From: Ructibacterium sp965146665
GTDB taxonomy: Bacteria; Bacillota; Clostridia; Monoglobales; Monoglobaceae
Reading direction: 5' to 3'
Length of the DNA: 64,000 nucleotides
Assembly (NCBI GenBank): GCA_965146665.1
Contig: CBCTHE010000004.1
Span: 1 to 64,000, forward strand
Numbering within the stretch: the stretch's first letter is position 1; each line of letters starts with the position of its first letter. A program made the position numbers and the translations under genes. The notes below the pieces were generated by a model. The model did no database searches and was not told the origin of the DNA. It worked only from the letters and a program-made list of their open reading frames with translations. Shown here piece after piece: positions 9,501-16,847 of this stretch.

Positions 9501-11104
9501 CTATCTTTCCATTCATACCCGTAGGTGCCTCATCTAAGCCTGCAAGCTGCTCCGGTGCCTGTAACACCGTAGGGAATTTCATAACAACAAATTCTTACTC
9601 TTCCCCGGCTTGCGTCTGCCATGCAGACCATAATATTTCTACTATGCAGAAGTTTAGACTCGTACAATCTGAGGTTCGTCAGTAGTCTTTCACACCACAT
9701 ACTCACCATAGGTATATTTTAGACCTCCGGCATATAGGCTGCACCATCCACCTCTGGACAGCTTTCCACAGCTTCACCTGTTTGGACAGCTCTCTGCCGA
9801 CTTTAGCGGACTTCAAACAACGAAATTGTCACACATTTCACTGCTTGCCGCAGCTTCAAGGGGGCGTTTCAAGGCGTTACCCTATCATTCCACCGCTTGG
9901 AATATCAGTTCTACAAGTTCATATCTTTTTCAGAAACTCCTTTCAATTTTCATATTTTTGACCTTGTGCCTAACCTTTTCAGTTAGGAACGTGTCGCACT
10001 GTTATCTTCCTCCGGCATAATCAAAAACAGCGCAGATTTGGTATTACAGAACTTTTCCGCATCAATCGCTGTATCAAAACATAAAATCTGTTCCATTTCA
10101 CTGTCAAGAAATGCATTCAGTCTCGACAATGCTGTTGACAGCACCGACTGCATCGCTTGCTCTGATGTATTCAGAGCTGCACCTGCAAACCATTTTGCTT
10201 TATGAGTGTCAGGCAGTCTTTGCATCAGCATTTGGAACTGTGTTTGTTTGGGAGGTTTAGCGACATTGTTTTTTGTTGCAGATGCACTCTGCTGTACAGG
10301 CGCTAACAAATCCTGAATCATTTTGAACACAGAAATTATGTGTCGTTCCTCCGGCTTACAATATTCCGCTATTAAGAGGATTACCGACGTCAATAGACCT
10401 TCTGCCGCATCATAAAAGAACGCATTTTGGCCATAGCTCGAGGCATCACCTTCGCCCGAATATATAATTGTTTTTGCAGTAATCTTTGCATACTTTTCTG
10501 CCTTTGCTTTGTCTGACAACAGATTGCTTTTCTTATACAAATCGAAATACTTATTTACCATGGACAGCATATTAAAACTATCGCTGCGGATAGGATTTCT
10601 AAGGTCAATTACCGCTACATTGTATCCATAGTCCTTGCATATGTTTCCGTAGCTCCTTGCAAGATCGCCTTTGGTGTCTGTTGACAGGAAACTCATTCCC
10701 GATGCACAGGCATATTCAAGATTTGGATAGAGAAAGCAAGCCGTTTTACCAACACCTGCAGCACCAATCATCAATGTATGCACATCGCCGGAGTCAACTA
10801 CTCCGTATAATTTTCCATGTATTTTCCGTGTTCCTACTACAGTTCCTTGAGGCAAATTTTTGTCACCTTTATCTTTTCGCCATTGCTTCGGTTCATATGG
10901 AACAAGTTTATATGTCTTTTTGATTTCCTTCTCCGTTGCAAATCTCGCATTGCCATGCTGACCATGCCCGACTTTCTTATTTTTAATTCCGTTAAGTGAA
11001 TACACATTAGACCATATCGTCAAAAAGCCTATGATTGCAAACATTGCCGTACCAATGAGTATTAGTGTTATTACAGGACTATTCAAGTTCTCACTCCCCT
11101 TCAC
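6472..11104 (-). CDS. virD4: VirD4/TraG-type conjugation coupling ATPase, interrupted by a group II intron
   Basis: Two exons: 11104..10000 and 7238..6472. Joined at the intron boundaries they give an uninterrupted 623-residue protein, the junction reading MPEEDN-T-KYFLISLIVQQ as in intact TraG proteins. Features: an N-terminal membrane segment (about 10-31), Walker A GAAGVGKT (114-121), the linking region STDTKGDLARSYG, Walker B MFYLDEIGTIPRI and the motif SAEMMFSAGRSRR in exon 2. It is the ATPase that recruits relaxosome and protein substrates to the type IV secretion channel. Its start overlaps the Toprim gene (ATGA), and the HTH gene overlaps its end. Function requires intron splicing; the unspliced first exon ends soon after the insertion. 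Confidence 0.93.
7239..9999 (-). mobile_element. Group II intron (2761 bases) inserted in virD4
   Basis: The 5' end GTGCGACACG (from 9999) matches the GUGYG consensus. The 3' end CGCTAT (at 7239) matches AY. A domain V hairpin is visible near 7285-7325 on the minus strand (CGCCGGATGAGG, GAAA, CTCATGTCCGGTG), followed by a domain VI-like hairpin. It carries its own reverse transcriptase (7372-9249); about 750 bases of ribozyme lie 5' of that gene. It is in the same orientation as virD4, as needed for splicing, and the exon frames join perfectly. Confidence 0.92.
7372..9249 (-). CDS. ltrA: Group II intron reverse transcriptase/maturase with HNH endonuclease
   Basis: 625 residues from ATG 9249, preceded by GGAGGGTCTGACC; an ATG five codons upstream overlaps this site. 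RT blocks: RPLGIPTIKDRLIQQ, SNGFRPNRSAEHA, DIKSFFDNV, GTPQGGVISPLLSNI and the catalytic YADDF. Next come the maturase (X) region and a C-terminal HNH motif (CAITGRKMM...EIHCHHKLP...NLTLICADVH). It mediates splicing and retrohoming of its host intron. Intact, so the intron may be mobile. Confidence 0.95.
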   Translation of the reverse strand: MTNSKTLKRQKLRNSEYYDLQAVFDKLYADSKNGKRFTNLLDIIQSDENIRLAYRNLKTNSGSKTPGADGKTIDDLKRWNDTDLIRNIRKSLSWYNPGKVRRVEIPKDNGKTRPLGIPTIKDRLIQQCVLQVLEPVCEAKFFERSNGFRPNRSAEHAIAQAMTMIQQRNLHFVVDIDIKSFFDNVSHGKLLKQMWTMGIREKKLLSIISAMLKAEVAGIGFPEKGTPQGGVISPLLSNIVLNELDWWIASQWEEMPTRHPYRCNIHENGTPNKNPIYAALRKTDLKECYIVRYADDFKLFCRKRSDAHKLFTATKLWLKDRLGLEISTEKSKIVNLKRHYSEFLGFKLKAKVKGKRQDGTPKYVVTSHISDKAYNKILQRATQTAKNMAHPADNATAYKLVGVYNAFIMGVHQYYSLATEVNKDFHKISFHVNRTLKAKLKERLKRPDGQVLKCKAILKQYGKSKELRCVADLPIVPIGYVQHRNPMWKKSNVNKYTPQGRQEIHRNLSGINMEILRYLMRHPILNQSIEYNDNRISHYSGQLGKCAITGRKMMVDEIHCHHKLPVSLGGDDSYANLTLICADVHRLVHATRQETIMTLLNTLQLTDYQIGRVNNLRMLCELLPI

Positions 11105-12015
11105 ATTTTCATCGCAAATATTTCTGATTCTTCCTGTTCTATTTCTGAAATTAAATCTTCATTCCAATCCTTATTCTCCGGAACAATCCTATCCCAATCG
11201 ATTCCGTTCTCGGTCAACTCTTCACCGATTCTCTTTACGGTTTTATCTCCTGCCTCGTCTTTGTCCACACACAAATGTACTCTTTGAATATTCTCATTGT
11301 TTTTCATGATATTGGCAAGGGCGTCAATTGCAACTCCTCCGAGGCAAACATAACTTTGCTCCTGCCAATTTTCCTTGTACATAGTGATATATGACAGCAT
11401 ATCTATCGGCGCTTCAAATACATATACATCAGTTCCATGTCCTTCGTGGCGAAAATAGAATTGCTTATCACTCCCGTCTATATCCTGAAAGAAACGGTTT
11501 CCGGGTATGGTACTTCTTAGGTGCATTTGCTTCATTTTACCAAATTCATCGTATCCGCAGAACGCCACATTGTGATACTCTTCCGTTTCCTGTATCTTTT
11601 TCTCATTTACGAAGTGCCGGACTATATCCGCATCTATCTTGCGAGTCTTAATTAAATACGCAAATGTTCTGTGCATATTTTTGGACATCTTCGGCATTTT
11701 GAACTCCGGCTTTTCGTAGCTTTGCTTTTCTGCCTGAGTGAACATTGCGCCCTCTTCACCGTCAAGCAGATACTTAACGCTTTCAATGAAATCCATCCCA
11801 TAGAAGTGCTGCATGAATTGTATTGGTCCGCCGCCTATGCCTCTGCTGTGTCTGAACCATTTATTTCCGCATATGACTGTGCTGTCATATCGCATCCAAC
11901 GATGTACGATACCCTCTCTTTTAAGTTTTTCGCCCTGACCTCGGAGCATATTCACAAGGTCAATATTACTTGCTCTGTCAAGCTGTTCATCTGTAAACCT
12001 TTTCAGAATAATCAC
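11101..12015 (-). CDS. Toprim-domain primase-like protein (DUF3991/Toprim_2)
   Basis: 304 residues starting at GTG 12015, overlapping the relaxase stop as GTGA. The N-terminal part (DLVNMLRGQGEKLKREG...WFRHSRGIGGGPIQFM) is the zinc-finger-like/DUF3991 region of mobile-element primases. The Toprim core is YVFEAPIDMLSYI and VHLCVDKDEAGDKTVKRI, with the catalytic Glu and DxD-type acid residues. A role in priming the transferred strand is likely. The C-terminus is acidic and ends EQEESEIFAMKM, resembling the tail shared by many proteins here, so it could be a substrate of the secretion channel. Confidence 0.85.
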   Translation of the reverse strand: MIILKRFTDEQLDRASNIDLVNMLRGQGEKLKREGIVHRWMRYDSTVICGNKWFRHSRGIGGGPIQFMQHFYGMDFIESVKYLLDGEEGAMFTQAEKQSYEKPEFKMPKMSKNMHRTFAYLIKTRKIDADIVRHFVNEKKIQETEEYHNVAFCGYDEFGKMKQMHLRSTIPGNRFFQDIDGSDKQFYFRHEGHGTDVYVFEAPIDMLSYITMYKENWQEQSYVCLGGVAIDALANIMKNNENIQRVHLCVDKDEAGDKTVKRIGEELTENGIDWDRIVPENKDWNEDLISEIEQEESEIFAMKM

Positions 12016-14291
12016 CCCATTTTTATACCGAGTTTTTGTTTCTTTATCGCAAGTTCCCTGCGTTCCTTCGAGTCAACAATTGACTTATTATGTCCATCAA
12101 TCTTTTTGTTCGCATCATCATCTATGATTGATGCAAGCCGACAGAATAAATTTCCGACTGCCTGTTCTGTTGCATGTAGATAAGCGTTACTCCGGTATGC
12201 CTGCCAATCCTCATACCATTCTTCAGCATACGCATTGCCATGCTCTATCGCATAGCTGATATAGGTTTCGCCTTGTTCTTCCTCCCCATGTTTTAGATAC
12301 AGTCTGCCAAGTGCAAACTCCGCATCGGCGTGGTTGCTTTTACAGGCTTCCGCATAATACTGCATAGCCTTTACAATGTCTTTCTCGCAGCCCCAACCCT
12401 TTTCATATAGCTGTCCCAGCCGGTAACAATTCATAGCCTCCAAACCTGCAATAGATCCGGCATAGTTCGCAATCATTTCTGCAAACCATTTGTCTGATTC
12501 ACGGATATTTTCTTCGCAGCCAATTCCTTTTCTAAGCATATACCCCAGCCGAAAAAACGCATGCACACAACCGTTTTCTGCACTGGTATGCAGATAAGCA
12601 AAGGCTTTTTGGTAATCCACCTCCGTCCCGTTTCCATAGTAATAAAGATTACCGAGTGCAAACATTGCATATGCATTTCCCTGTTCTGCCGCCAACACAA
12701 ACCATTTCCTTGCTTCTGCATAGTCCTGAAAGTTCGTTTTTCGTGCATAAAGGCGACCTATCTGATATTCAAAATAGTCGGATGGTTCCGCCTGTTCTAA
12801 TTGCATGTATCCCCGTAATGCATACCGAAATAAATAATCCGCTTTGGTATCATCCTGTTCCGCATATAAATTGTCATGATACATTTTTCCCAAATCAAAC
12901 ATAGCCGGAACATTGCCGCGCTTCACCTGCCCGACCAATGCATGATATGCCGCTTCATACTTCTTCTCATTATAAAGCAATCGTCTTGCTCTCTTGTATG
13001 GTGCTCTGTAATCACAGCAGACAGTATCCGGAATCGCAAAGTCAAGTGGATTATTTCGTTCATGGTATGCCGCTTCAAGTTCTGTTTCCGCTTGCGAATC
13101 CCCCGGTTCCATTTCAAGATCCATTTCCCGCTCAACTGACACTCGGTCACTTACAGTTTCCTCTTCAATCAAAACAACACGGTCACTGTCGAGTTTTACC
13201 GCCTCGTCAATGACCGCATTTTTAATCTTTTTGAACTCATCATTTTCCCAAAGAAGCGGATGTTCTACCTCTTTGTCGTTATATATGCCGACTATTTTTC
13301 GCTGAATATCACACCATTGCGAATATAATTTCTGAACATCTTTATCCTTTGCCATTGCTTTTACAATTTCATCAACCTTCTTTTTAAGAGGTTTGGGCAG
13401 ATAACCGTATTTCTTTTTTCCTTTAACATCTTTCAGCTCACAGGATAAGTCTATAAGCATATTGCAAAGCGGTGAATCTTCACAATCCTTTTCACGAATT
13501 TTATTTGCCAATTCCTTTAGTTTGTTCTTGCTGTCCTCCGATATCTTTTCTCTCTGTTTGGTCTTTTCATCGTATAATTCATACAAGTCATTCTTAAATA
13601 TCTCCCTCGCAAGTAAAGATTTAATCTTTTCAATGTCATGTACATCTATAAATCCCCGCTTGCTTTCTTCTGAATAGATTACCATATGACAATGCGGATG
13701 ATGTCCCTCATTATGAAATGCTCCATACCACCTGAAATCTTCCATAGGTATTCCATAGATTTCTGCGATTTCCATTTGTTTGGCCCGCAGCAAATCCCTC
13801 CACGCATCAGCTGAATTATAACCGAGCCTTTCGGCGTCTTCCCTTTTCAAAGAGATAATCGGCATCCATAGGACGCCATCGTTTTCCGCTATTTCCTTTT
13901 TAACCTTGCCGAGATCAACCGCATCTTCATTGCCAAACAGTCCATGCGAACCTTTCTTTTCTACACGTGGTCTTGTAGCGATATAGTTAAGATATGTTTC
14001 ACGATTTTCAAATATTTCCGGGTTACTTTCCGCAGCTATACTGATAAACGCAGAAGCATTTTGAATTGTTGGATTCTCTATATAGTCCTGATACTCAAAG
14101 CTGTCCTTCGCATCAGGACAGAGCTTCAGCATCTCGTCTATGTATGCTATTTGCTTTTGCGTAGGTTTTCTCATGATGATATCTTGATTTATGCTCTTAT
14201 CAACGCCCTTACGAGTTGCGATATATCTTACGAATCCCCCTGCTTTACTGCTTGATTTCATGTGCGGAATCTTCAAGATTATGTTCGGCAT
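12012..14291 (-). CDS. MobL-type relaxase with Sel1-like repeats
   Basis: 759 residues. The N-terminal ~210 residues form the MobL/MobA-type relaxase: MPNIILKIPHMKSSSKAGGF and the metal-binding triad motif HNEGHHPHCHMV (193-204). Catalytic candidates include the Tyr residues near 100-102. The middle is charged and coiled. Residues ~440-720 are a run of Sel1/TPR repeats (for example AMFALGNLYYYGNGTEVDYQ, AFFRLGYMLRKGIGCEE), unusual for a relaxase and likely a protein-binding scaffold. It nicks oriT and is carried into the recipient by the T4SS. Its last residues KLGIKMG fit the tail found on ~20 other element proteins. Overlaps: TAATG with the RHH gene and GTGA with the Toprim gene. Confidence 0.9.
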   Translation of the reverse strand: MPNIILKIPHMKSSSKAGGFVRYIATRKGVDKSINQDIIMRKPTQKQIAYIDEMLKLCPDAKDSFEYQDYIENPTIQNASAFISIAAESNPEIFENRETYLNYIATRPRVEKKGSHGLFGNEDAVDLGKVKKEIAENDGVLWMPIISLKREDAERLGYNSADAWRDLLRAKQMEIAEIYGIPMEDFRWYGAFHNEGHHPHCHMVIYSEESKRGFIDVHDIEKIKSLLAREIFKNDLYELYDEKTKQREKISEDSKNKLKELANKIREKDCEDSPLCNMLIDLSCELKDVKGKKKYGYLPKPLKKKVDEIVKAMAKDKDVQKLYSQWCDIQRKIVGIYNDKEVEHPLLWENDEFKKIKNAVIDEAVKLDSDRVVLIEEETVSDRVSVEREMDLEMEPGDSQAETELEAAYHERNNPLDFAIPDTVCCDYRAPYKRARRLLYNEKKYEAAYHALVGQVKRGNVPAMFDLGKMYHDNLYAEQDDTKADYLFRYALRGYMQLEQAEPSDYFEYQIGRLYARKTNFQDYAEARKWFVLAAEQGNAYAMFALGNLYYYGNGTEVDYQKAFAYLHTSAENGCVHAFFRLGYMLRKGIGCEENIRESDKWFAEMIANYAGSIAGLEAMNCYRLGQLYEKGWGCEKDIVKAMQYYAEACKSNHADAEFALGRLYLKHGEEEQGETYISYAIEHGNAYAEEWYEDWQAYRSNAYLHATEQAVGNLFCRLASIIDDDANKKIDGHNKSIVDSKERRELAIKKQKLGIKMG

Positions 14292-14704
14292 TATTCTTCA
14301 TCCTCTGTTTCGTCTTCTTCGCTCTTGCTCTTATATGGGAAGCGGATTGCTCCGTTGATCTCCTTTACCTCCCTGATGCAATCCGCATGGAGGATGTCAG
14401 CGTCTTTCGGATCAAGCTCAAACCCACGAGCAACCAACCAAAATACTTTTGAGGTTTCCACCGCTTGTTTAAACAGCAGCCGAGCCATTCTCTTTTCAAA
14501 GTTATCTAACATACTCTGCATAACTTTTAAGAATGTCTTTCCAACGAACTTTTCATTATTCCGGCTATGCACATATCCGTTATAAAAATCGGCGGCTTCT
14601 TCCAAATATTCGCTTCTGTTATTTAGCTTTGACACCTTAATATTTGCGTCAATCTTCTTCAGTACGTCCTCATCAAGCCATAGACTTATATGTTTCTTTG
14701 CCAT
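14291..14704 (-). CDS. Ribbon-helix-helix relaxosome accessory protein (MobC-like role)
   Basis: 137 residues. N-terminal RHH motif KHISLWLDEDVLKKIDANI and SKLNNRSEYLEEA, followed by helices and a very acidic end (SKSEEDETEDEE). It is encoded immediately before the relaxase with a TAATG overlap, the classic position for an oriT-binding relaxosome auxiliary protein. It probably binds palindromes near oriT (candidate at 15763-15975). The assignment rests on fold and position. Confidence 0.8.
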   Translation of the reverse strand: MAKKHISLWLDEDVLKKIDANIKVSKLNNRSEYLEEAADFYNGYVHSRNNEKFVGKTFLKVMQSMLDNFEKRMARLLFKQAVETSKVFWLVARGFELDPKDADILHADCIREVKEINGAIRFPYKSKSEEDETEDEE

Positions 14705-14727
14705 TGTCCCGCTCCCTTCATCTAATT

Positions 14728-15759
14728 TTAATATGCTATTCCCACATAATCACACACCGGACCATACCCTAATTTTTCAAACAAATAGTTATATATTGCA
14801 GGATGTGTATCTTTTAGCTTTTGAATTCTATTTGGTGTTTCTTCAAGATGGCATCCATAGAGACATCCGGCGCAGCCTGTCCTTTGATATCCGGTGAACT
14901 TTAATTTTTTATCTTCTCCTTCAGTAATGTCACCATAGAGTGAGCAATATGGTATATTAGTTAATTTCAAATACCGCAAGATGTCCTGAGCAGTCCAAAA
15001 AGAAAGAGGCGTTGACTTTGGTTCGCTTGCATCAAATGCATTACAGCCTTGCTTTAACCATATCTGTTTTCTGAGCATACTTTCCTCTGCAAGTGTTCCT
15101 ATAATCATTTTTCTGCCTGTCCTGTTGCAATACTTTTTAACAGGAGCCTTCTTCAAGTGATAACAACATCTGTCGCTAATCTCGAATGGCGCTTCAATAA
15201 GAGAATGCCACTCGCTTGGTATTGCGAATTTTGACTTTGGAAGTATGCCCGTTTCTCTGAATTTTTCCACTCGTTCTTTTGATAAGCCGAGCATACATTT
15301 GAGAAAAGAAAACGGAATGGCATTAAGATTTTCTCTTAACCATTCCGCAGATTGCAGATGTATTTTATTTTTATAGGCTTCCATGCAGTCATTATTGATT
15401 CGCATTTTATGAATATAATTTGAAACTTCTTTTGAAATAACAGGATATCCATATTTCTCAATGACATTTCGATAGCTTATCTTCGGTTTTAGTGTGGTTA
15501 CATTCTCGAAACTTTTTACGAACTTTATGATTTCGGGGAACTCTAATGTCGTATTAACGAACACAGCTTCCATGTTAGGATAGCATCTTCGTGCCAAATC
15601 CAAGAGGATGGTTGAGTCTGCTCCTCCCGAGAATGACACTGCAACATTGCCGCCGTAGTGTTGATACCATTCCATAATTCTTGTTTGAGTCACTCTGATT
15701 TTTCTTTCAAGTGACCAACTTTTCATTGTTTTTAAATCGTTATTTGTGTATATCTTCAT
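14728..15759 (-). CDS. PAPS-reductase-family PP-loop protein
   Basis: 343 residues from ATG 15759. The PP-loop SFSGGADSTILLDLA (about 43-57) identifies an ATP pyrophosphatase of the phosphoadenosine phosphosulfate reductase family. A C-terminal cysteine cluster TGCAGCLYGCHLEETPNR, with further cysteines before it, suggests an Fe-S cluster, as in DndC-like or phage-encoded members rather than true CysH. No dndABDE genes are nearby. It sits between the relaxosome genes and the putative oriT region. A nucleic-acid or nucleotide modification role for the transferred DNA is an inference. Confidence 0.8.
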   Translation of the reverse strand: MKIYTNNDLKTMKSWSLERKIRVTQTRIMEWYQHYGGNVAVSFSGGADSTILLDLARRCYPNMEAVFVNTTLEFPEIIKFVKSFENVTTLKPKISYRNVIEKYGYPVISKEVSNYIHKMRINNDCMEAYKNKIHLQSAEWLRENLNAIPFSFLKCMLGLSKERVEKFRETGILPKSKFAIPSEWHSLIEAPFEISDRCCYHLKKAPVKKYCNRTGRKMIIGTLAEESMLRKQIWLKQGCNAFDASEPKSTPLSFWTAQDILRYLKLTNIPYCSLYGDITEGEDKKLKFTGYQRTGCAGCLYGCHLEETPNRIQKLKDTHPAIYNYLFEKLGYGPVCDYVGIAY

Positions 15760-15762
15760 CAC

Positions 15763-15975
15763 ACCCTTTCACCCTGAAATTTTTAAAAATGCTCAAAAAC
15801 GCTTTAATACCTGTCAAGACACCACAAAAATGCTTCAACAGTGGGATTTTAGAGGGATTCGATACCAATTCAGCACCAATCCACCTCTCACAGCACCATC
15901 CCGAACGGCACTGCCGGTCGGTGTTTAAGGCATTGGTGGCGGCTTGCCGACACCAATGCTTTATCCTGCTTAATT
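15763..15975. other. Palindrome-rich non-coding region, candidate oriT
   Basis: 213 bases with no credible gene, upstream of the relaxosome/relaxase cluster. It holds a strong 30-base hairpin at 15930-15959 (GCATTGGTG / CACCAATGC arms, with inner CGGC/GCCG), a tight palindrome CGGCACTGCCG at 15906-15916, and repeated GCACCA(A)TCC words at about 15873-15895. The 30-base hairpin has no U tract in either direction, so it is not an ordinary terminator. Position and palindromes suit an origin of transfer; no nic site could be identified. Confidence 0.45.
15930..15959. repeat. 30-base inverted repeat
   Basis: Arms GCATTGGTG (15930-15938) and CACCAATGC (15951-15959) are exact reverse complements; the inner CGGC-TT-GCCG extends the stem past one G/A mismatch. 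Confidence 0.85.
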
Positions 15976-16206
15976 TTAGCCCATCTGCTTTTCTTCAGAC
16001 TTGCTCGTCCGCTTTTGCGGATTTTCTTCTTCATCCATTTTCGCTTCAATGTATCTTCTGGTCGTTTGAGGCACTGCTTTTATGTATAATCTGTCAAGAC
16101 ATTCTTCCAGTGACTTTTCAAGTGTCTCATACAGTTCCGGTCTCAATACTCTTATAGCCTGAAGCTTGTCGGCAGAATAACTGACCGTCACTTTTTCCAT
16201 TCTCAT
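15976..16206 (-). CDS. DUF6103 family protein
   Basis: 76 residues. EKVTVSYSADKLQAIRVL, LEECLDRLYIKAVPQTTRRYIEA matches the small helical DUF6103 family found on Firmicute conjugative elements; its function is unknown. The C-terminus is charged (SKSEEKQMG), a weak form of the element tail. It starts at ATG 16206 after GGGTGAG; a second ATG at 16200 is possible. It lies 12 bases after the preceding gene and just upstream of the palindromic region. Confidence 0.75.
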   Translation of the reverse strand: MRMEKVTVSYSADKLQAIRVLRPELYETLEKSLEECLDRLYIKAVPQTTRRYIEAKMDEEENPQKRTSKSEEKQMG

Positions 16207-16218
16207 TTAGACTCACCC

Positions 16219-16833
16219 CTATCCCATATTCATACCACCCATTTCATCATCGTTCTGTTCGATATCATCTTGCAAGAGTTCTTGTGAAGAATAACTCTCG
16301 TATTGAACAACATCAACCATATATCCTGTATCTTCCAGACTCTCATACCATCTCAGAACAGTTTCCTCTATACCGATTTCATGATATGATGGTTCTTTAA
16401 TAATCAAGTTAAAGTCTCCATCGAAATTAATTTCATTTGTATTCACATCTCTCGGAATATCCAAATCAATTTTCCCTTCGATATATGCTTGCAAAACATT
16501 TTCTACTTTATGCAGTTCTGATACTGATAATTTTTGAAACAAGTAATCATTATCTGCACACCTATTTATGCATCTGAACTTTCCAAGACTGCTTTCAAGC
16601 GCTTTTCTTATCTCTGCTCTGTATATAAACTCAGGCTTCTCATCAAATTCTTTCTGAGTCATACCAAGTAATTCAAGAGCCTTATCTTTAATACCACAGG
16701 CGACTTCAGTTCCTTCTTCAGACTTTATATAATACAAAGATAAATCACCGAAGTATGCTGTTGCCCTTTCGTTTTCAGGCACATTCAGCGCTTCTTCATA
16801 CGATACCACCAAATCAATATATCTTGTATCCAT
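16219..16833 (-). CDS. Hypothetical ICE protein with Met-Gly tail
   Basis: 204 residues, no recognised family. Mostly helical and acidic. The body includes YFGDLSLYYIKSEEGTEVA and a C-terminal half with VENVLQAYIEGKIDLDI. It ends EQNDDEMGGMNMG, one of the clearest examples of the shared tail (acidic/Gln, then G-M-N-M). It lies between the permuted C5 methylase and DUF6103, 14 bases after the methylase. No signal peptide or membrane segment, so a cytosolic protein that could be a T4SS substrate. Confidence 0.7.
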   Translation of the reverse strand: MDTRYIDLVVSYEEALNVPENERATAYFGDLSLYYIKSEEGTEVACGIKDKALELLGMTQKEFDEKPEFIYRAEIRKALESSLGKFRCINRCADNDYLFQKLSVSELHKVENVLQAYIEGKIDLDIPRDVNTNEINFDGDFNLIIKEPSYHEIGIEETVLRWYESLEDTGYMVDVVQYESYSSQELLQDDIEQNDDEMGGMNMG

Positions 16834-16847
16834 AATTTCAACCTCCC

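Noticed and set aside
9362..9685. 107-codon plus-strand open frame in the virD4 intron
   Set aside because: Lies in the ribozyme RNA region of the group II intron on the opposite strand; no family resemblance.
14728..15759. Complete DNA phosphorothioation (Dnd) system
   Set aside because: Only a DndC-like PP-loop protein is present; no DndA, B, D or E homologs nearby.
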